Of a stretch of DNA of 64,000 nucleotides, positions 8,667-15,604 are shown in pieces. The stretch's first letter is position 1; every line of letters begins with the position of its first letter. The position numbers and the translations under genes are program-made. The stretch is from an uncultured Muribaculaceae bacterium (GTDB lineage Bacteria > Bacteroidota > Bacteroidia > Bacteroidales > Muribaculaceae). Under the pieces are notes generated by a model. It had not been told where the DNA came from, made no database searches, and was given only the letters and a program-made list of their open reading frames with translations. The DNA is taken from the NCBI GenBank assembly GCA_910589055.1, contig CAJURN010000017.1, positions 4,297 through 68,296 of the forward strand, read 5' to 3'.

Positions 8667-8683
8667 GGCGTCCGGAGGACGCC
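8667..8683. repeat. REP-like palindrome module A2
   Basis: GGCGTCCGGAGGACGCC is a near-perfect palindrome. The reverse complement occurs unchanged at 13307-13323 next to another module B. Here it lies within the extended C-terminal reading frame of the transposase gene. Confidence 0.75.
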
Positions 8684-8801
8684 GATTTGTTTCCGTTGTC
8701 TTGATTATGAAATAACTATTCCTCTTCGTCTCCGAGTATGGGGTATGTGTTGGGATACCCGCTTCGACAAGTAAATTATGATATTCGTCTGAAAAATTTA
8801 T

Positions 8802-9170
8802 TTACGCGTGATGCCGCTTCTGATTCATGATATATTGTCGGCGAGTTTCCCTCAGGGAGGCATCTACTGTAAACGCTCCATATTTCTCAGCCCACCCCTG
8901 CCACTGAGGGAAGTGTGGGTTAACGCGCATGAATTTACTACTTTCTGTTTTTAGGAGTTTGACAAATTCCGACACAGCAAACTTCGCCGGAATATCGCAC
9001 AGAATATGAACATGGTCGGGCATGCCGCCAATCCGCGGCTTCTTAATTCCCCGGCTCATTGCAAAATCATATATGAATTTATACAATTCTTTTTCGTGAT
9101 TCGGTACAATTACCTGAAATCGACGGTAAGTTCTGAATATCAAATGATATGTAAGTGCGGTGTGGCTCAT
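8802..9170 (-). CDS. REP-associated tyrosine transposase (Y1, IS200-like), interrupted by an in-frame stop
   Basis: 122 residues to the TAA at 8802-8804. The HUH motif HVHI (in GGMPDHVHILCD) and the catalytic Tyr segment YIMNQKRHH are both present, so the catalytic core is retained. The frame continues without a break after the TAA to a TGA at 8658-8660. The added residues (INFSDEYHNLLVEAGIP and on) look exactly like the usual C-terminal helix of the family, so the stop is probably a nonsense mutation and the gene a recent pseudogene; read-through or a functional short form remains possible. The extended frame would end inside REP module A2. Neighbouring inverted repeats are its likely substrates. 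Confidence 0.75.
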   Translation of the reverse strand: MSHTALTYHLIFRTYRRFQVIVPNHEKELYKFIYDFAMSRGIKKPRIGGMPDHVHILCDIPAKFAVSEFVKLLKTESSKFMRVNPHFPQWQGWAEKYGAFTVDASLRETRRQYIMNQKRHHA

Positions 9171-9326
9171 GTGGCTAAGATAGGTAATAATTTCGACACC
9201 AACAAAATTCGCACTTATTTCTTTCTAAATCATAGCAAATGAAAAACGATTGGAGACAAATCGGGATCTTTCTTCGAAAGCGGCTTTGCCGATAACCTAC
9301 GGATGCCATTTAGATGGATTGAAATG

Positions 9327-9394
9327 CCACGCACACCTCCGCCAGAGGGCTCCGGTGTACGTGGTTACTGCTAAATCTGCGTCCCAAGGGACGC
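9327..9394. repeat. REP-like repeat copy 2, inverted relative to copy 1
   Basis: Module B (9327-9364, starting CCACGCACACCTCCGCC) is the reverse complement of 8609-8646 with one mismatch. The next bases TTACTGCTAAATCTGCGT match the reverse complement of copy 1's linker in all but two or three positions. Module A1 here is GCGTCCCAAGGGACGC (9379-9394), where compensatory changes keep the palindrome. Confidence 0.8.
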
Positions 9395-9502
9395 GCATGG
9401 GCTGCTAAATTTTAGGATAACACGAACTGAGGTTGTTCTTGCCGAAAGAGCCGTTATCTTCACTTTTCACCTTTAGCTTTTCACAGCGCATCAAGCGCTT
9501 AA

Positions 9503-9958
9503 TTACTTCTTCTGAAACAGGCGGGCGAGGTTGCGCTTGTCTTCGCGCTCGCGGATTGACTGGCGTTTGTCGTACTCCTTCTTGCCTCGGGCTATGCCGA
9601 TAACAAGTTTGGCAAGGCCGCGGTCGTTGATAAACAAGCGCAATGGCACGATAGTGAAACCGGCTTCCTTGCCGTTTTTCTGAAGGCGTGCAATCTCCTT
9701 GCGGTTGAGCAGGAGCTTGCGGTCGCGACGGGCCTCGTGATTGTTGTAAGTGCCGTAGAAATATTCGGCAATGTTCATATTCTTTACCCATACCTCGCCG
9801 TTGTTGACAAAGCAGAAGGTATCCACCAGGCTTGCGTGGCCTTGGCGTATGGATTTGATTTCCGTGCCGGTGAGCACGATTCCCGCGGTGAATGTCTCCA
9901 CAATTTCATAGTCGAATGTGGCGCGGCGGTTTTTTATGTTGATTTCCTTGAGTTTCAT
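9503..9958 (-). CDS. smpB: SsrA-binding protein SmpB
   Basis: 151 residues, normal for SmpB. Visible hallmarks are the N-terminal NRRATFDYEIVETFTAGIVL, GTEIKSIRQG, the RLFINDRGLAKLVIGIARGK segment and the basic C-terminal tail KKEYDKRQSIREREDKRNLA that enters the ribosomal mRNA channel. It binds tmRNA and delivers it to stalled ribosomes for trans-translation. The start codon overlaps the stop of the upstream membrane-protein gene by one base (TGATG), indicating translational coupling. No ssrA gene is in this window. Confidence 0.96.
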   Translation of the reverse strand: MKLKEINIKNRRATFDYEIVETFTAGIVLTGTEIKSIRQGHASLVDTFCFVNNGEVWVKNMNIAEYFYGTYNNHEARRDRKLLLNRKEIARLQKNGKEAGFTIVPLRLFINDRGLAKLVIGIARGKKEYDKRQSIREREDKRNLARLFQKK

Positions 9959-10509
9959 CAGAATATAATTATGTCAAGCAGGTAGTAGATTGCCAGTGGC
10001 ACCACTACCACTGCCACGGACGCTATGCCTGTGAAGCGAAGCTCGTCGTTGGGGCGCACACCGATATAGGCGCTTGCCTTGTAGAGAACCAGCACGACAT
10101 AGAGCGGCAGGAATTTGAGAAAAGTAAGATTTGCCTGAAGACAGTTGCCCACAATCTGTATCAGCACCATCAGGCCCAGGGGGAACACGGCCAGCGATTC
10201 CACCTTGCGGCGGTTGGGGGAGCCTCCGTCAACCACCTTGGCGAGATATATCTCGAAAATGAGTCTTGCAATGAATACCGAAACGAAATACGCTCCGAAG
10301 TCGAGCACGGCACGGATGAGCACCTGATCGAGCTTCAGCCCTTTCTGGTAGAAGAACGCACAGAACTCGGTCAGAGCCGCCACGCCGATGAGCGGGTAGA
10401 GGCCGCGGCGCATCATTTCCTCGGGATCGGGACTCTTCGACGATATGTCTTCCCAACCTCGGGCCGGGGAAAGCAGCAGTTGCAGGAGGTATTTCAGGTA
10501 TTCTAACAT
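9958..10509 (-). CDS. Yip1-like integral membrane protein
   Basis: 183 residues beginning MLEYLKYLLQLLLSPARGWE, the typical opening of Bacteroidetes Yip1-domain proteins. Five hydrophobic segments follow (about residues 35-55, 65-90, 107-127, 130-145 and 160-182). The function of bacterial Yip1-like proteins is unknown. It is transcribed with smpB and coupled to it by a one-base overlap; the same linkage probably only reflects shared expression. The family assignment is by general pattern, so moderate. Confidence 0.6.
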   Translation of the reverse strand: MLEYLKYLLQLLLSPARGWEDISSKSPDPEEMMRRGLYPLIGVAALTEFCAFFYQKGLKLDQVLIRAVLDFGAYFVSVFIARLIFEIYLAKVVDGGSPNRRKVESLAVFPLGLMVLIQIVGNCLQANLTFLKFLPLYVVLVLYKASAYIGVRPNDELRFTGIASVAVVVVPLAIYYLLDIIIF

Positions 10510-10572
10510 CTCTTTTTCGGTATTGGTCCGACAAAGTTACGAAATTTGGGCGCTTAATTCAATTCTAAGTGT

Positions 10573-10580
10573 TATTTTTG
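10573..10580 (+). promoter_or_regulatory. Probable -7 box for the DUF5606 gene
   Basis: TATTTTTG fits TAnnTTTG and lies 35 bases upstream of the start codon. A TTTG occurs 24 bp upstream, slightly too far for the usual spacing. Confidence 0.5.
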
Positions 10581-10615
10581 TAGCCGATAATTCAATAACA
10601 CTTATTTAAGCAGAA

Positions 10616-11050
10616 ATGATAAAAGGAATCTTATCCATCGCCGGAAAGCCCGGACTATACCGCCTTGTGAGCCGCGGAAAAAATTCGCTGATTGTTGAAT
10701 CGCTCCAGACAGGCAAGCGCATGCCCGCCTACACCCACGAAAAGGTGATTTCGCTGGCCGATATTTCTATCTATACCAACGACGAGGACATTCCTCTGGC
10801 CGACGTGCTCGAGCTCGTGAGCAAGCACACCGAGGGCAAGCCCGTGGATGTAAAGGGATTTCCCTCCGATGCCGCCATTCGTGAGTATTTCGGTGAAATC
10901 CTTCCCGAGTTCGACCACGAGCGCGTATACACCACCGATATCAAGAAACTCTTCTCCTGGTACAACCTTCTTCTTGCCGCAGGCGTGACCGAGTTCAAGG
11001 AACCCGCCGCTGAAGAAGCCCCTGCCGCTGAAGAAGAAACAAAAGAATAA
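10616..11050 (+). CDS. DUF5606 domain protein
   Basis: 144 residues. The opening MIKGILSIAGKPGLYRLVSR, followed by NSLIVESL and later FPSDAAIREYFGEILPEFD and RVYTTDIKKLFSWYNLLLAA, are the conserved blocks of DUF5606, a small cytosolic family nearly universal in Bacteroidetes and of unknown role. The C-terminus is an acidic Ala/Glu tail. The gene has its own promoter and a strong terminator, so it is monocistronic. The first block resembles an SH3-like or KOW-like barrel, but that is only an impression. Confidence 0.75.
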   Translation: MIKGILSIAGKPGLYRLVSRGKNSLIVESLQTGKRMPAYTHEKVISLADISIYTNDEDIPLADVLELVSKHTEGKPVDVKGFPSDAAIREYFGEILPEFDHERVYTTDIKKLFSWYNLLLAAGVTEFKEPAAEEAPAAEEETKE

Positions 11051-11078
11051 TCCCGCACTCCGGGACATTCATTACCCC

Positions 11079-11112
11079 AAAAGCCTTTTCCCTCGCGGAA
11101 AAGGCTTTTTTT
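11079..11112 (+). terminator. Terminator of the DUF5606 gene (first of two near-identical copies)
   Basis: AAAAGCCTTTTCC pairs with GGAAAAGGCTTTT around CTCGC, followed by a T-run. A nearly identical sequence recurs at 12253-12299 after yhcG. Confidence 0.9.
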
Positions 11113-11158
11113 GTATCCTGTTGTAGTGTGTTAAATCTGAAATGTGTATTATGTAATG

Positions 11159-11189
11159 TTGTGAATGTCTTTTATTTACTCTATATTTG
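11159..11189 (+). promoter_or_regulatory. Promoter of the yhcG-like gene
   Basis: TTG at 11159-11161, a 20-bp spacer, then TATATTTG at 11182-11189. The ATG at 11206 follows 17 bases later, which supports that start over upstream alternatives. Confidence 0.7.
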
Positions 11190-11205
11190 CAGCAAATATG
11201 ACAAA

Positions 11206-12234
11206 ATGGAAGTCTTAAATCTAAATAACAAAGGCGATGTGTCCCTCCTATCGGACATCAGGCTACTTATCTCGGATTCGAGGCAGAAAGCGGCTGCAGT
11301 GTTGAATGTAGGGATAACAACAATGTATTGGCGTATCGGAGAAAGAATTAATCGGGAGATTCTTGGTAACCAAAGGGCTGATTATGGAAAAAGAATTGTA
11401 TATACGCTGTCGGAGCAGTTGCGCAATGAATATGGCGGTCAAGAGTTCTCCGCGAGAAATCTGCATAGAATGATGCAGCTTGCAACACTTTTTCCTGATA
11501 TGAAGATTGTGTCGACATTGTCGACACAATTATCGTGGTCGCATTTTATCGAGGTTCTTCCTCTCAAACATTCTTTGCAAAGAGAGTTCTATTTAACAAT
11601 GGCGTCAGAGGAAAGATGGAGCGTAAGGACTCTTCGCTCGAAGATTGACGGTTTGCTTTATGAACGCACTGCTATAAGTGACAAGCCTGAAGATTTGATA
11701 CGCCTTGAACTTATGAATCTGAGGGAAGAGCGGAAACTCAGCCCTGATATGGTTTTCAAGAGTCCTTATTTTCTTGAGTTTACCGGATTGAGAGGTAATT
11801 ATACAGAGGAATCTCTTGAAGAGACTCTAATTTCACATATAGAACAATTTCTTCTTGAACTTGGTGATGGGTTTACATTTGTAGCAAGGCAGAAGAGAAT
11901 GATAATTGATGGGGAGGATTTTCATCTTGATTTGCTGTTTTTTCATAGGAAGTTGCGCCGATTGATTGCATTGGATTTAAAGTTAGGGCGTTTCAAAGCT
12001 CAATACAAAGGTCAGATGGAATTATATCTGCGATGGCTCGAGCGTTATGAAATGCAACCGGGTGAGGAAACTCCACTTGGACTCATCCTTTGTACGGAAG
12101 GTAGCAGAGAACAGATAGAATTATTGCAACTCGATAAAACCGGAATTAAGGTAGCTCAATATATGACTGAATTGCCTTCAAAGGAAGTTTTGATGCTTCA
12201 ACTGAAAAAGACAATTGAAGCTAACCGGGATTGA
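11206..12234 (+). CDS. yhcG: YhcG/DUF1016 family PDDEXK nuclease-like protein
   Basis: 342 residues from ATG 11206. The N-terminal DUF1016_N helical domain (about 10-160) includes YWRIGERINREILGNQRADY and SARNLHRMMQLA. The C-terminal PDDEXK-like domain (about 180-340) holds FHLDLLFFHRKLRRLIALDL with the D...D-L-K core and FKAQYKGQMELYLRWLE. The protein family is widespread, often near restriction or defence genes, and its biological role is unsettled. Base composition is clearly more AT-rich than neighbours, and the gene is bracketed by two copies of the same terminator, both pointing to acquisition. It has its own promoter and no partner gene. Confidence 0.85.
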   Translation: MEVLNLNNKGDVSLLSDIRLLISDSRQKAAAVLNVGITTMYWRIGERINREILGNQRADYGKRIVYTLSEQLRNEYGGQEFSARNLHRMMQLATLFPDMKIVSTLSTQLSWSHFIEVLPLKHSLQREFYLTMASEERWSVRTLRSKIDGLLYERTAISDKPEDLIRLELMNLREERKLSPDMVFKSPYFLEFTGLRGNYTEESLEETLISHIEQFLLELGDGFTFVARQKRMIIDGEDFHLDLLFFHRKLRRLIALDLKLGRFKAQYKGQMELYLRWLERYEMQPGEETPLGLILCTEGSREQIELLQLDKTGIKVAQYMTELPSKEVLMLQLKKTIEANRD

Positions 12235-12252
12235 TAGTGAGAAATACACTCC

Positions 12253-12299
12253 CAAAAGCCTTTTCGAAAAGCGTTTTCCCTCGCGGAAAAGGCTTTTTT
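12253..12299 (+). terminator. Terminator after yhcG (second, expanded copy)
   Basis: It is the same as the terminator at 11079-11112 except for 13 inserted bases (GAAAAGCGTTTTC), which form a nested hairpin. A T-run follows. Confidence 0.85.
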
Positions 12300-12335
12300 A
12301 ATATATGTGGGAGCGGGAATGTCAGAAAATAGCAT

Positions 12336-12343
12336 TACCTTTG
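12336..12343 (+). promoter_or_regulatory. -7 box for the PfkB kinase gene
   Basis: TACCTTTG matches TAnnTTTG. It rules out the longer in-frame start at 12305, because that would precede the transcription start. Confidence 0.65.
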
Positions 12344-12361
12344 CAAGTTAAAATTAATTAC

Positions 12362-13243
12362 ATGAAAAAGTACGACATCTGCTGCATAGGCCATATAACT
12401 CTCGATAAGATTGTAACTCCGAAACACACCGTGTACATGCCGGGAGGCACATCATTCTACTTCGCACACGGAATCAGCAGCCTCGACCCGTCTAATTTCC
12501 TTCTGGTGACCTCGCTTGCCGAAAGCGAGATGAAGGCTGTGGACGACATCCGGGCAAAGGGCGTTGACGTGAAAGTGCTCCCGAGTGCCAAGTCCGTGTA
12601 TTTTGAAAATACTTATGGTGAGAATCAGAACAACCGTACCCAGCGTGTGCTTGCAAAGGCCGACCCGTTTACGGTGGAAGGTCTGAAAGATGTTGAGGCA
12701 AAGATTTTCCACCTCGGAAGTCTGCTCGCCGATGACTTTTCTCTTGACGTTGTGAAGCATCTTGCAGGTAAAGGACTCCTGTCGGTGGATGCCCAGGGTT
12801 ATCTGCGTGAGGTGCGCGGCGAGAAGGTGTATGCCGTTGACTGGAACGACAAGCTCGAGGCGCTAAAATATATAACCGTGCTCAAAGCCAATGAGCATGA
12901 GTCGGAAAAGCTCACCGGAGAGAGCGACCCGTACAAATCGGCCCGTATTCTCGCCGACTGGGGCGTGAAGGAAGTGCTTCTGACGCTCGGCAGCGAGGGT
13001 TCGCTAATTTATGCTGACGGAAAATTCCATGAAATTCCGGCTTATATTCCGGCCGAAGTCATTGATGCCACCGGTTGCGGTGACACCTACATGACAGGAT
13101 TCCTCTATATGCGCAACAAGGGCGCTTCCTTTGAGGAAGCCGGACGTTTCGCCGCCGCTATGTGTACGATAAAACTCGGCGCATCCGGACCTTTCAGCGC
13201 CGGAGAGCCCGCTGTTCGCGCAATCCTGGATGGAAGCAAGTAA
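12362..13243 (+). CDS. PfkB/ribokinase-family carbohydrate or nucleoside kinase
   Basis: 293 residues from ATG 12362 (MKKYDICCIGHITLDKIVTP). The PfkB N-terminal substrate loop is MPGGTSFYFAHGISSL, and the C-terminal ATP/anion-hole motif is DATGCGDTYMTGFLYM, where the usual D-T-x-G-A-G-D has Cys for the second-last small residue. The family phosphorylates sugars, nucleosides or related alcohols; the substrate is not evident. The gene is monocistronic with its own promoter. Catalytic Asp (in GCGD) is retained, so it should be active. Confidence 0.85.
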   Translation: MKKYDICCIGHITLDKIVTPKHTVYMPGGTSFYFAHGISSLDPSNFLLVTSLAESEMKAVDDIRAKGVDVKVLPSAKSVYFENTYGENQNNRTQRVLAKADPFTVEGLKDVEAKIFHLGSLLADDFSLDVVKHLAGKGLLSVDAQGYLREVRGEKVYAVDWNDKLEALKYITVLKANEHESEKLTGESDPYKSARILADWGVKEVLLTLGSEGSLIYADGKFHEIPAYIPAEVIDATGCGDTYMTGFLYMRNKGASFEEAGRFAAAMCTIKLGASGPFSAGEPAVRAILDGSK

Positions 13244-13306
13244 AGGCGGAAAATAGAGTCAGCGGCTGTCGCATCACAATATAAATATTGCGCTTGCTCT
13301 GATACC

Positions 13307-13410
13307 GGCGTCCTCCGGACGCCATCCCGATATATTTAAGTACCCCGTACACCGAAGGCTTGTAGCCGGAGGTGTGCGGGGTTACTAATAAATAAGCGTT
13401 CGATGGACGC
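13307..13410. repeat. REP-like repeat copy 3 (modules A2, B, A1) without a transposase
   Basis: A2 is GGCGTCCTCCGGACGCC (13307-13323), B is a 39-bp imperfect palindrome (13343-13381, CCCCGTACACCG through GGTGTGCGGGG), and A1 is GCGTTCGATGGACGC (13396-13410). The same modules surround the transposase at 8580-9394 in a different order. It fills most of the gap between the convergent PfkB and MFS genes. Confidence 0.8.
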
Positions 13411-13434
13411 TCTTTGGCTAATCTTTTAAAATCA

Positions 13435-13478
13435 TGAGCCGAGGTTCTGCTTCAGAGTTCCATGCGGCTTTTTTTTGT
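13435..13478 (+). terminator. Possible terminator between the PfkB and MFS genes
   Basis: AGCCG and CGGCT pair around an inner imperfect stem (GGTTCTG/CAGAGTTCC), followed by eight T residues on the plus strand. Confidence 0.45.
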
Positions 13479-13480
13479 GG

Positions 13481-14716
13481 CTACGCCGCTTTTTCAAGCT
13501 TGCCGCGGATTACGGTCCAGGCATATATGAGCACGAAGGCATATCCTGCGCAGGGCACCATAAAGGCTGCCGACATGGAGGTGGCGTCGGCGACAATACC
13601 CATAAGCAATGTGCCCACGGCGCCGCCGAGGGGCGACATCATCAGAAAAGACGATGCTATCTTTACCGACGGTCCGGAAAGCCCGCGGATGGATATGGCG
13701 AAGATGGTCGGGAACATGATAGCCTCAAAAGCATAGCACATGAAGATGCCGGCTTTGGAAGGCAGGCCGAGGTCGAGAGTCACCAGCAGGGAGCCGAGCA
13801 CGGTCATTACGGCGCATGCGAGAAGGACTTTCTCTGCCTTGATGCGGCTCATGACCCAGCTTCCGGCCACGCGCGCGAGCATGAAAAGGCCGAGACCGCA
13901 GAACGAAAGTACTGCCGCAGCCTCCTTGGGAGTCATCCAGCCGCCGTCGGTGGCGTAGTTGAGGAAGAAGCTGTTGATGGAAATTTCAGAAATCTCATAG
14001 CAGAACAGTGCGCCAACGCCGAGCATGAAGCGGCGCGAGCGGAGCAGGCGGCCAATAACCGCGCGCATGCCCTGCGGCTCGTCGGTGTCGGCGGTTGTGC
14101 TGTCATCGCCGGTGATTTCGGGCAGGTTGACGCGGCAGAATATCAATGCGACAAGAAGCACGGCGATGCCCATGATTGAGTAGGGGAGGGCGACATTGAT
14201 GGTGCCGTCGCCTGTGAAAAGAATCTGCCCCATGACAACCGGGGCAATGATACATCCCAGGCCGTTGAATGATTGTGCAAGGTTAAGGCGGCTCGCGGCT
14301 GTGGAGCGCGCGCCGAGTTCGGTGATGTAGGGGTTGGCCGCTGTTTCAAGCACTACAAGTCCGCAGCCGATTATAAACAGCGACACGAGGAAGAAGTTGA
14401 ACGACAGCAGGCTCTCGCTGGGAATGAACAGCAGCGATCCGGCGGCGAACAACAGAAGACCCATGACTACGCCGCGGCGGTAGCCGAAGCGGTTGATGAA
14501 CAGACCGGCGGGCAGAGCCATAAGGAAGTAGCCCACATATGTGGTGGCCTGAATCATGGCCGAACGGGTGATGGTGATGTCCAGTACTTCCTGAAAGTGT
14601 TTGTTGAGCACGTCGAGAATCGCGCGTGCGAATCCCCACATGAAAAACAGCGAGGTCACGAGCACGAAAGGCACGACGTATTTCTTAGCCACAAGGCGGC
14701 TTGTTTCTTTTTCCAT
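13481..14716 (-). CDS. FucP/GluP-type sugar MFS transporter
   Basis: 411 residues with twelve predicted membrane helices. The opening YVVPFVLVTSLFFMWGFARA, then ILDVLNKHFQEVLDITITRS and LALPAGLFINRFGYRRG-like text (here LMALPAGLFINRFGYRRG), and CGLVVLETAANPYITELGAR are typical of L-fucose/glucose-galactose H+ symporters of Bacteroidetes. The exact sugar cannot be decided. It lies 33 bases after the lipoprotein gene on the same strand and may be transcribed from the relA promoter. Confidence 0.88.
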   Translation of the reverse strand: MEKETSRLVAKKYVVPFVLVTSLFFMWGFARAILDVLNKHFQEVLDITITRSAMIQATTYVGYFLMALPAGLFINRFGYRRGVVMGLLLFAAGSLLFIPSESLLSFNFFLVSLFIIGCGLVVLETAANPYITELGARSTAASRLNLAQSFNGLGCIIAPVVMGQILFTGDGTINVALPYSIMGIAVLLVALIFCRVNLPEITGDDSTTADTDEPQGMRAVIGRLLRSRRFMLGVGALFCYEISEISINSFFLNYATDGGWMTPKEAAAVLSFCGLGLFMLARVAGSWVMSRIKAEKVLLACAVMTVLGSLLVTLDLGLPSKAGIFMCYAFEAIMFPTIFAISIRGLSGPSVKIASSFLMMSPLGGAVGTLLMGIVADATSMSAAFMVPCAGYAFVLIYAWTVIRGKLEKAA

Positions 14717-14749
14717 ATTTCAGAATTCAGTGATGATTGGTTTCGCGGG

Positions 14750-15604
14750 TTATTTTTCTTCCTCGGCTTCGGCAGGCATGTTGGCGAGCTGGTCGCGGGC
14801 AATCTGAAGGCGGCGCTCGAATTTCTCACGTTTCACCGATGCCATTTTCAGGTTCTGCATAGCCAGGGCATAGCTTGCCGTGGCAACAATGCTGCGGCGG
14901 AGCTCGGGCGAAAGTTTCATGTCGATGGTGCCCTTGCGGCCTTTGAGGGCATATTTCGATGTGCCCGGATGGTCTTTCAGCCACAGGGCCACGGGAGTGA
15001 CTTCCTCCGGCTTGAAGCTCAGAAGTTCCGAGCCTTCCACCGATACAAGGCGCGAGGCCGGGGCAGGTGAGGATACAACGTTTTCAGCTCCGTCGCTGAA
15101 CACGAGTGATTCAAGGCCGATGTTGCGGCCCTGGATGTTAGCCACGATGTAGAAAAGTCCGTCTTCGGTAATACGGGGCTGGATGCCGGTTGAGTTGAGC
15201 ACCTTGTCGGAGGCCCCTTTTTCGACATAGTAGCCTTCGAGTCCTACCGGACTTTCGACGAAGCGGAAACCGCCCTGTAAGCTGTCAACCGCCATTTTTG
15301 CGGAGCAAAGGCGTGCGTCGCCCTCGCTTATGCTGTCGAGAGCCTGACCTTCGATGGCGCGTACACGCAGGCGCAGTGCCTGACGCCGCAGTGCTGTCAG
15401 GTCGGCGTAGCGGGTGTCGAGTGTGTCAAGGAGTTCAAGCGCGCCTGTGTAGTTACGGGTGTCGATGAGTCCTTCGATATTGCCATATAGCTGATGTGCG
15501 GCCTCTTCGCGGGAGTTTCCGCCGCAGGAACTTGTAGTGGCTATTATTACCGCGAGAGCCACGGCACAGATGCCGGTGATGAATTTATTTGTTGCGTTGT
15601 ACAT
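14750..15604 (-). CDS. Lipoprotein of unknown function downstream of relA
   Basis: 284 residues. The signal ICAVALAVIIATTSSC ends in a lipobox (TSSC). An N-terminal helical region (about residues 30-100, including IEGLIDTRNYTGALELLDTL) looks TPR-like. The middle is beta-rich, and the C-terminal 40 residues (SVKREKFERRLQIARDQLAN) form a likely coiled coil with an acidic end. The start overlaps the last 20 bases of relA, implying coupling. I do not recognise the family; a periplasmic or inner-leaflet location is inferred from the lipobox. Confidence 0.7.
   Translation of the reverse strand: MYNATNKFITGICAVALAVIIATTSSCGGNSREEAAHQLYGNIEGLIDTRNYTGALELLDTLDTRYADLTALRRQALRLRVRAIEGQALDSISEGDARLCSAKMAVDSLQGGFRFVESPVGLEGYYVEKGASDKVLNSTGIQPRITEDGLFYIVANIQGRNIGLESLVFSDGAENVVSSPAPASRLVSVEGSELLSFKPEEVTPVALWLKDHPGTSKYALKGRKGTIDMKLSPELRRSIVATASYALAMQNLKMASVKREKFERRLQIARDQLANMPAEAEEEK

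Larger units (their letters stand above)
8580..9394 (-). mobile_element. RAYT/REP unit: transposase gene between inverted REP-like repeats
   Basis: A REP-associated tyrosine transposase gene (8802-9170) lies between inverted copies of an approximately 67-bp repeat (8580-8646 and 9327-9394). RAYT proteins are IS200/IS605-like HUH enzymes thought to move or shape REP elements as single strands (family knowledge). There is no target-site duplication to find, as expected for this class. A further unlinked copy of the repeat is at 13307-13410, consistent with non-autonomous spread. Confidence 0.65.
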
